64,000 nt of DNA from Curtobacterium sp. PhB115 (GTDB lineage Bacteria > Actinomycetota > Actinomycetes > Actinomycetales > Microbacteriaceae): the NCBI RefSeq assembly GCF_003752025.1, contig NZ_RJKR01000005.1, forward strand, positions 968,241 through 1,032,240, given 5' to 3'. This document shows positions 59,730 to 64,000 of the stretch, in pieces; the first letter of the stretch is position 1, and each line of letters starts with the position of its first letter. Below the pieces are notes generated by a model. It ran no database searches. It saw nothing but the letters and a program-made list of their open reading frames with translations, and was not told the DNA's origin. Made by a program: the position numbers and the translations under genes.

Positions 59730-59751
59730 AGGGACGGCCGAAGCCGTCCCT
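59730..59751 (-). terminator. Hairpin terminator of the HU gene
   Basis: Nine-bp perfect arms (AGGGACGGC and GCCGTCCCT) around CGAA, followed on the minus strand by a T-rich tail. The adjoining 59640-59715 is low-complexity CGACC/CGACG repeat DNA without a gene. Confidence 0.85.
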
Positions 59752-59770
59752 CTCGATGTGCGGAACAGTC

Positions 59771-60058
59771 TTACTTGACCGCAGCCTTGAGCTTCGAGCC
59801 GGCGCTGACCTTGACCGAGTCGCTCGCGGCGATCTCGATGGCCTCGCCCGTCTGCGGGTTGCGGCCGGTGCGGGCGGCGCGGTGCGTCTTCTCGAAGGCG
59901 ATCCAACCCGGGATCGTGACCTTCGTGCCGTCCGCGACGGACGACGAGACGACGCTGAACAGTGCGTCGACGACGCCGTTGACGGTGGCCTGGCTCTGGC
60001 CGGACTCGGCGGCGACGGCAGCGACGAGCTCGGTGCGGTTCAGTGACTTGTCAGCCAT
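59771..60058 (-). CDS. HU family DNA-binding protein
   Basis: A 95-residue nucleoid protein: MADKSLNRTELVAAVAAESG begins the helical dimer part and the DNA-binding arm is RTGRNPQTGEAIEI. It is the short HU form, without the long Lys/Ala tail of mycobacterial HupB or Streptomyces HupS. ATG 60058 lies after GAGGAGG. Confidence 0.95.
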   Translation of the reverse strand: MADKSLNRTELVAAVAAESGQSQATVNGVVDALFSVVSSSVADGTKVTIPGWIAFEKTHRAARTGRNPQTGEAIEIAASDSVKVSAGSKLKAAVK

Positions 60059-60288
60059 GGATGTCCTCCTCGGACTTCTTGCAGTATCGGTCGGACGTAC
60101 GTGCCGCCCGGCGCCCGGAGCGGGTGCCCCGTGCCACGGTTCCATCGGGCCGAGGGCCCGGCGGAACCGGAGTTGAACCTACCAGCCGCATGGGACGAAT
60201 TCAGCCGACTCGCCCGGATTTCCGGGCTTGTCGCGGGTCAGGAGGGGCTGATGTGACGAATGAGGCCCCGATGTACCCCGCACACAGC

Positions 60289-60324
60289 GAACGCCCCGCC
60301 ACCAGGAGGTGACGGGGCGTTCGA
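60289..60324 (-). terminator. Hairpin terminator of the rpmB-rpmG-rpsN operon
   Basis: Sixteen-bp arms with one mismatch around AGGA, 13 bp past the rpsN stop on the minus strand. Confidence 0.85.
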
Positions 60325-60336
60325 GGAAGCGAGTGC

Positions 60337-60642
60337 TTACCAGGAGCTCTTCGTGATGCCGGGGAGCTCACCACGGTGGGCCATGTCGCGGAAGCGGACA
60401 CGGCTGATGCCGAACTCACCGAGGTGGCCACGGGGGCGGCCGTCGATCGCGTCGCGGTTGCGGTAGCGGATCGGGGACGCGTCACGGGGCAGCTTCTGCA
60501 GGCCCACGCGAGCGGCCTCACGCGACTCGTCGGTGCCGTTCGGGTCCACGAGGGCCTTCTTCAGCTCGAGACGACGCTCGGCGTAGCGCGCGATGATGAC
60601 GGCACGCTGGTTGTTCTTCGCGATCTTGCTCTTCTTCGCCAT
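60337..60642 (-). CDS. rpsN: 30S ribosomal protein S14, zinc-independent form
   Basis: A 101-residue S14 of the long type ([24 protein letters not shown], then [23 protein letters not shown]). It has no Cys at all, so it lacks the CxxC zinc motifs of the short C+ form. In many actinobacteria such C- copies are Zur-regulated substitutes. ATG 60642 is two bases past the rpmG stop. Confidence 0.96.
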   Translation of the reverse strand: MAKKSKIAKNNQRAVIIARYAERRLELKKALVDPNGTDESREAARVGLQKLPRDASPIRYRNRDAIDGRPRGHLGEFGISRVRFRDMAHRGELPGITKSSW

Positions 60643-60644
60643 GC

Positions 60645-60815
60645 TTAGCGCTCCTCACGGAAGTCGACGTGCTTGCGGATCACCGGGTCGTACTTCTTCA
60701 GCACGAGACGGTCGGGGTTGTTCCGACGGTTCTTCTTGGTCACGTACGTGAACCCGGTGCCCGCCGTCGAGCGGAGCTTGATGATCGGACGGATGTCCTG
60801 ACCTTTTTTCGCCAT
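60645..60815 (-). CDS. rpmG: 50S ribosomal protein L33, zinc-independent form
   Basis: A 56-residue L33: [19 protein letters not shown] at the start, [14 protein letters not shown] in the middle and [16 protein letters not shown] at the end. The two CxxC motifs of C+ L33 are replaced, so no zinc is bound. ATG 60815 shares one base with the rpmB stop. Genes this small are easily missed. Confidence 0.96.
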   Translation of the reverse strand: MAKKGQDIRPIIKLRSTAGTGFTYVTKKNRRNNPDRLVLKKYDPVIRKHVDFREER

Positions 60816-61051
60816 CAGATCTTCTCCCCACGTGCGAGGACGTCCTTGACGACGGACTCGATGCCGCGGGCGTCGATGACCTTGATGCCCTTTGCGCTGA
60901 CGTTGAGCGTCACGTTACGACGAAGCGACGGCACGTAGTACGTCTTCTTCTGCACGTTCGGGTCGAAGCGGCGCTTCGTCCGGCGGTGCGAGTGCGAGAT
61001 GTTGTGACCGAAGCCGGGAACGGCGCCGGTCACCTGGCACACTGCTGCCAT
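60815..61051 (-). CDS. rpmB: 50S ribosomal protein L28, low-cysteine form
   Basis: A 78-residue L28: [36 protein letters not shown] and the C-terminal [14 protein letters not shown]. Only one Cys is present, so the four-Cys zinc site is absent. ATG 61051 follows GGAGG. First gene of the operon. About 50 bp upstream, inverted 9-mers GGTGCACAC (61107-61115) and its complement (61150-61158) were seen, with no certain role. Confidence 0.96.
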   Translation of the reverse strand: MAAVCQVTGAVPGFGHNISHSHRRTKRRFDPNVQKKTYYVPSLRRNVTLNVSAKGIKVIDARGIESVVKDVLARGEKI

Positions 61052-61446
61052 GGTTTCCTCCTGAGGTACCGTGCGACCGGACGGCCGCACCCAAGTTCAC
61101 TTGCCTGGTGCACACGCGCAGGACCACGAGGTGGAGATGCGAGGGGGTTGTGTGCACCGCCCAGGTCCGCAGCCCCTGTCGAAGGGGAGACGGACACCAC
61201 GCGACCGCGGCGTTCGCGACGGTCGGAGGGCTTGGAACAACGGGTCATCCGCGCGGACGCGGAGAACCAAGGGACAACACTACGCGAGCGCCGGGCGTGT
61301 CGCAAGCGGCCGGTCGGGCCGTCGGGCCTGGAGGCGCGGCGCACCTCCGCCCCGCGTGCTCGCGCCGTGCCGCGGCCGCGTTCACCGCCCCGTTCGCCGC
61401 CGCGTTCACCGCCCCGTGCCGCCGCCGCGCTCGCCGCCCGCGCATC

Positions 61447-61497
61447 GTGAGCAGAAATGGTCGAGTCCGGCAGCCGGACCCGACCATTTCTGCTCAC
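61447..61497. repeat. 51-bp inverted-repeat element, copy B
   Basis: Twenty-four-bp arms with a single mismatch around a 3-bp centre; the outer 16 bp, GTGAGCAGAAATGGTC, equal copy A at 52941-52991, and both are followed by CGAAG. The rest of the 61052-61580 gap holds GC-rich low-complexity sequence (61370-61440) and the 20-bp repeats described separately; no gene was recognised. Confidence 0.88.
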
Positions 61498-61523
61498 GAA
61501 GAGGGCTGCCTGCCGTCGCCGCG

Positions 61524-61583
61524 CCGCCCGCTGCGTCGCGCTACCGCCCGCTGCGTCGCGCTACCGCCCGCTGCGTCGCGCTA
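61524..61583. repeat. 20-bp tandem repeat, three exact copies
   Basis: Units start at 61524, 61544 and 61564 and contain CTGCGTCGCGCTA. The third copy runs into the stop codon (TAG, 61583-61581) of the hydrolase, so copy-number change could alter the protein's end. Confidence 0.9.
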
Positions 61584-62276
61584 CGGCCCGTCGGTCGGCT
61601 TGGGCGCGAGCGCCTGCACCATCAGCGCCCCGAGCTCCTGCGGCGCCGTGAACATCGGCCAGTGGCCGGTCTCGAGCCCGACGATGGCGAGCTCTTCGGT
61701 CGCGATGAGTTCTGCAGCCCAGGTCTGGTGGTCGGCCACCATCGTCGCGAGCTCGGTCGCCGGGATCTCGCAGGTGATGACCGTCGCCGGGATCGTGTGC
61801 CGCGCCGCGTCGCTGTAGTGGAACCGGTCGGACGGTACTGCCGCGGGCTCCGGGATCGCGCGGTGCTCGAACGCCGTCCGGAGTTCCGGGGTCATACCGC
61901 GGAGCGTCGCCGGCTCCCAGACGTCCCACGACGGCAGCGGCACGGTCCCGTCGACCACCGGCAGTTCGTCGTTGACGCAACCGCCCTCGGGCCCGGGGAA
62001 GGTGTCGACGTAGAGCAGGTGTGCGACGAGGGAGGGGCGCTGGTCGGCAGCCATGTACGCGATCGGGCCGGCGCCGGAGTGCCCGGCGAGCACGACCGGT
62101 TCTTCCGGCGTGGCGACGTCCTCGAGGATCGCCACCAGTGCGGCGACCTGCTCGTCGAGGGTGTCGCCGTCGCGCGTGACGGCCTGCACCGAGTGCCCCG
62201 CCGCGCGCAGGATCGGGGCGACGTCGTCCCACGCGCTCGCGTCGAGCCAGAACCCGGGGACCAGGATGACGTGCAT
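61581..62276 (-). CDS. Alpha/beta-fold hydrolase
   Basis: A 231-residue hydrolase. LVPGFWLDASAWDDVAP is the oxyanion region, the nucleophile elbow is LAGHSGAGP (GHSGA), and the catalytic His is in GLETGHWPMF. The size and elbow fit EstA/esterase or salicylate-methylesterase-like members. Substrate unknown. ATG 62276 (MHVILVPG). It is 10 bp past the zur stop on the same strand, so it may be read through from znu-zur. Confidence 0.87.
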   Translation of the reverse strand: MHVILVPGFWLDASAWDDVAPILRAAGHSVQAVTRDGDTLDEQVAALVAILEDVATPEEPVVLAGHSGAGPIAYMAADQRPSLVAHLLYVDTFPGPEGGCVNDELPVVDGTVPLPSWDVWEPATLRGMTPELRTAFEHRAIPEPAAVPSDRFHYSDAARHTIPATVITCEIPATELATMVADHQTWAAELIATEELAIVGLETGHWPMFTAPQELGALMVQALAPKPTDGP

Positions 62277-62286
62277 GCCGGGGACG

Positions 62287-62712
62287 CTACTCGCTGGCAG
62301 CGGTCGTCGCGCGTGCAGCGGTGCAGGCCGCGCATTCGCCGAAGATGTCGACGACGTGGCTGGCGTTCGTGAACCCGTTGGCCGCGGCGACGTCCTGCGC
62401 CCACTGCTCGACCGGGTCCGCCTCGATCTCGACGGTCCGACCGCAGTTCCGGCAGATCAGGTGGTGGTGGTGCGCGTCCGTCGTGCACGCCCGGTACAGC
62501 GATTCGCCGTCCTGCTGGAGCGAGTCGGCGTCGCCTTCGGTAGCCAGGTCGGACAGCGCCCGGTAGACGGTCGCGAGTCCGATCGTCGATCCCTCGTCGC
62601 GGAGGTGCTGGTGCAACGCCTGCGCGCTCACGAACCCCTCGGTGGAGTCGAGCGCCCCGCGCACCGCTTCGCGTTGCCACGTGTTCCGCTTCGTCTTCTG
62701 CACGGCGTTCAT
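62287..62712 (-). CDS. zur: Fur-family regulator, probably Zur
   Basis: A 141-residue Fur-fold repressor: TWQREAVRGALDSTEGFVSAQALHQHLRDEG and STIGLATVYRALSDL form the winged HTH; HHHHLICRNCGRTVEIE and GECAACTAA supply the metal site and the two CxxC structural zinc pairs. Its place in an operon with zinc-type ABC genes marks it as Zur rather than Fur or PerR. ATG 62712 overlaps the znuB stop. Confidence 0.9.
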   Translation of the reverse strand: MNAVQKTKRNTWQREAVRGALDSTEGFVSAQALHQHLRDEGSTIGLATVYRALSDLATEGDADSLQQDGESLYRACTTDAHHHHLICRNCGRTVEIEADPVEQWAQDVAAANGFTNASHVVDIFGECAACTAARATTAASE

Positions 62713-63647
62713 GCTGGCACCTCTTCCTTCCGGCCTGCTGTCGACCCCGTTCCGGCCTGGAGGCCCGGGTCGTCCCCGCCCCGCTGGTCGCGGCCTGCGA
62801 CGCGGTCGCGACCGCGCTTGTCCTTCCGCGCTCCCACGATCCGGCACACCACCCAGATCGCGAAGGAGATGGTCGTCACGTAGGGGCTGATCGGCAGTCC
62901 CCCGCCGAGTGCCAGCAGGATCCCACCCACCACCGACGTCACCGCGAAGACCGTCGACAGCACGGGCACGACGACCGGGTGCGAACTGAGCCGCAGGGCC
63001 GCGGCCGCCGGGGTGACGAGCAGGGACAGCACGAGCAGCGCACCGACGATCTGCACGGAGACCGCCGTCGCCAGCCCGAGCACGAGCATGAACACGATCG
63101 CCAGGGTCCGGACCGGCACACCGGCGGCCGCGGCGACGTCGGGGTCGACCGACGCGAACATCAGCGGGCGCCAGATCACGAGCAACGTCGCGACGACGAC
63201 GGCGGCGATGACGATGAGGAAGGCGAGCTGCGGGTTGTCGACCGACACGATCTGCCCGGTGAGCAGCCCGAACTTGTTCGCGGCGCGACCCTTGTACAGC
63301 GCCAGACAGAGGATTCCGAGGCCCAGGCCGAACGGCATGAGCACGGCGATGATCGAGTTGCGGTCGCGGGCCCGGGAACCGAGCACCCCGATGAGCAGCG
63401 CCGCGATCACCGACCCGACGAGCGAGCCCGTGACGACGTTGACGCCGAGCAGCAGGGACGCGCTCGCGCCGGCGAACGACAGCTCCGAGATGCCGTGCAC
63501 CGCGAAGGGCATGTTCCGGGCGACGACGAACGGCCCGATCAGGCCGCCGACGATGCCGAGCACCGCACCGGCCCAGATCGAGTTCTGCACGAGCGCGACG
63601 AGTTCGCCGTAGTCCTGGAAGGAGAAGACGGTGGAGAGCACGTCCAT
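62709..63647 (-). CDS. znuB: Zinc ABC transporter permease
   Basis: A 312-residue ABC-3 family permease with about eight helices. NSIWAGAVLGIVGGLIGPFVVARNMPFAVHGISELSFAGA is the family N-terminal block (in two parts of fewer than twenty residues each), and ALLVLSLLVTPAAAALRLS lies in the core. The C-terminal 40 residues are a charged tail. ATG 63647; overlaps both neighbours by a few bases. Confidence 0.92.
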   Translation of the reverse strand: MDVLSTVFSFQDYGELVALVQNSIWAGAVLGIVGGLIGPFVVARNMPFAVHGISELSFAGASASLLLGVNVVTGSLVGSVIAALLIGVLGSRARDRNSIIAVLMPFGLGLGILCLALYKGRAANKFGLLTGQIVSVDNPQLAFLIVIAAVVVATLLVIWRPLMFASVDPDVAAAAGVPVRTLAIVFMLVLGLATAVSVQIVGALLVLSLLVTPAAAALRLSSHPVVVPVLSTVFAVTSVVGGILLALGGGLPISPYVTTISFAIWVVCRIVGARKDKRGRDRVAGRDQRGGDDPGLQAGTGSTAGRKEEVPA

Positions 63648-64000
63648 CAGATCCGCCCTTCGTCCGGCACGTGGCCGTGCGGGTCGACCTCGCCCGCGTG
63701 GTGCTCGTGCGCCTCGTTCGCACCGACGATGACGATGCGCCCCATGGTCCGGACGACGTCGACGGGCGTGCCGTACAGGTCGCTCAGGACGTCGGCGCGC
63801 AGGACCTCGTCGGGGGAGCCGATCCGGAACCGACCACCCGCGATGTACAGGACCCGGTCGACCACGTCGAGGATCGGGTTCACGTCGTGCGTCACGAACA
63901 GCACGGCGGCGTCCCGCTGCCGTCGCTGACGGTCGATGAGCTCGGTGACGCCGCGCTGGTGCCGCAGGTCGAGCGAGATGAGCGGCTCGTCGCACAGGAG
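63647..64000 (-). CDS. znuC: Zinc ABC transporter ATP-binding protein (5' part beyond window)
   Basis: The C-terminal 117 residues are present. They begin in Walker B (LLCDEPLISLDLRHQRGV), continue with the His switch AVLFVTHDVNPI and end with a His-rich tail (NEAHEHHAGEVDPHGHVPDE) that may bind zinc. It overlaps znuB by one base. The substrate-binding ZnuA gene would be outside the window. Confidence 0.9.
   Translation of the reverse strand, partial: LLCDEPLISLDLRHQRGVTELIDRQRRQRDAAVLFVTHDVNPILDVVDRVLYIAGGRFRIGSPDEVLRADVLSDLYGTPVDVVRTMGRIVIVGANEAHEHHAGEVDPHGHVPDEGRI

Noticed and set aside
59553..60176. A plus-strand open frame over the HU gene
   Set aside because: Antisense to a certain HU gene and starting in low-complexity CGACC repeats.
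61052..61160. Zur box upstream of rpmB
   Set aside because: No A/T-rich TGAnAATGATnnTCA-like palindrome is present. The GGTGCACAC inverted pair is too GC-rich and far apart to call.

Overview
The window is high-GC DNA (about 70% by eye) from an actinobacterium, very probably a Microbacteriaceae member close to Curtobacterium or Clavibacter. The reasons are a complete C50-type carotenoid cluster (crtE-B-I-Ye-Yf-Eb plus idi), an actinobacterial DCD/DUT-type dCTP deaminase, CopD-CtaG fusion membrane proteins, many GTG starts, and stop/start overlaps of the GTGA or ATGA type. This placement is inference; no rRNA is present. Coding is dense and no transposase, integrase, phage gene or CRISPR array was found.

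Layout. 0-3 kb: BrkB-like membrane protein (cut by the window edge), DUF3618 protein, MBL hydrolase, Gfo/Idh/MocA dehydrogenase. 3-8.9 kb: six overlapping carotenoid genes on the minus strand, with idi divergent and only 21 bp away. 9-14.5 kb: LacI regulator and a GguA/GguB/ChvE-type sugar ABC transporter, tied together by two near-identical operators. 14.5-19.5 kb: a HepT-like protein with an XRE-nucleotidyltransferase partner, dcd, a double GNAT protein, a CopD-CtaG protein. 19.5-24.7 kb: an array of 143-bp palindrome-rich repeats, a lectin/Ig-repeat surface protein with an LAFTG signal, and two uncharacterised genes. 24.8-35.5 kb: tRNA-Gly(CCC), a GntR regulator and an eight-gene catabolic operon. 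35.6-43.97 kb: heme uptake operon hmuTUV with three exported proteins, under DtxR-type iron boxes. 44-51.2 kb: glycerate kinase, hipBA, alcohol dehydrogenase, a YcgR/YcgQ pair plus a third membrane-anchored protein. 51.2-56 kb: TetR with two SMR exporters, LLM flavoprotein, PAP2 phosphatase, DUF4383 protein. 56.3-60 kb: PIF1-like helicase, second CopD-CtaG protein, HU. 60.3-64 kb: cysteine-poor ribosomal proteins L28, L33 and S14, an alpha/beta hydrolase, and zur-znuB-znuC (cut by the window edge).

How the genes work together. The carotenoid genes form a whole route from IPP/DMAPP through GGPP and lycopene to a cyclic C50 pigment. The iron boxes, hmuTUV and the exported HtaA-type proteins make a heme-scavenging unit. 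Zur, ZnuBC and zinc-free ribosomal proteins lie within 4 kb and look like a zinc-homeostasis neighbourhood. The GntR cluster joins an importer, an ornithine-cyclodeaminase-like enzyme, two FAD amine oxidases, a dipeptide/opine-type binding protein and an M20 peptidase, which suggests use of a modified amino acid or peptide; the substrate is unknown.

The most unusual content is a shared CxxxxxGAHG-type domain in all three exported proteins of the heme operon, three hipB operators at exact 26-bp spacing, a HepT lacking its Arg and His catalytic residues next to an HTH-fused antitoxin, and at least three families of dispersed intergenic palindromes. All calls rest on reading the sequence and on memory of families; no database search was run.
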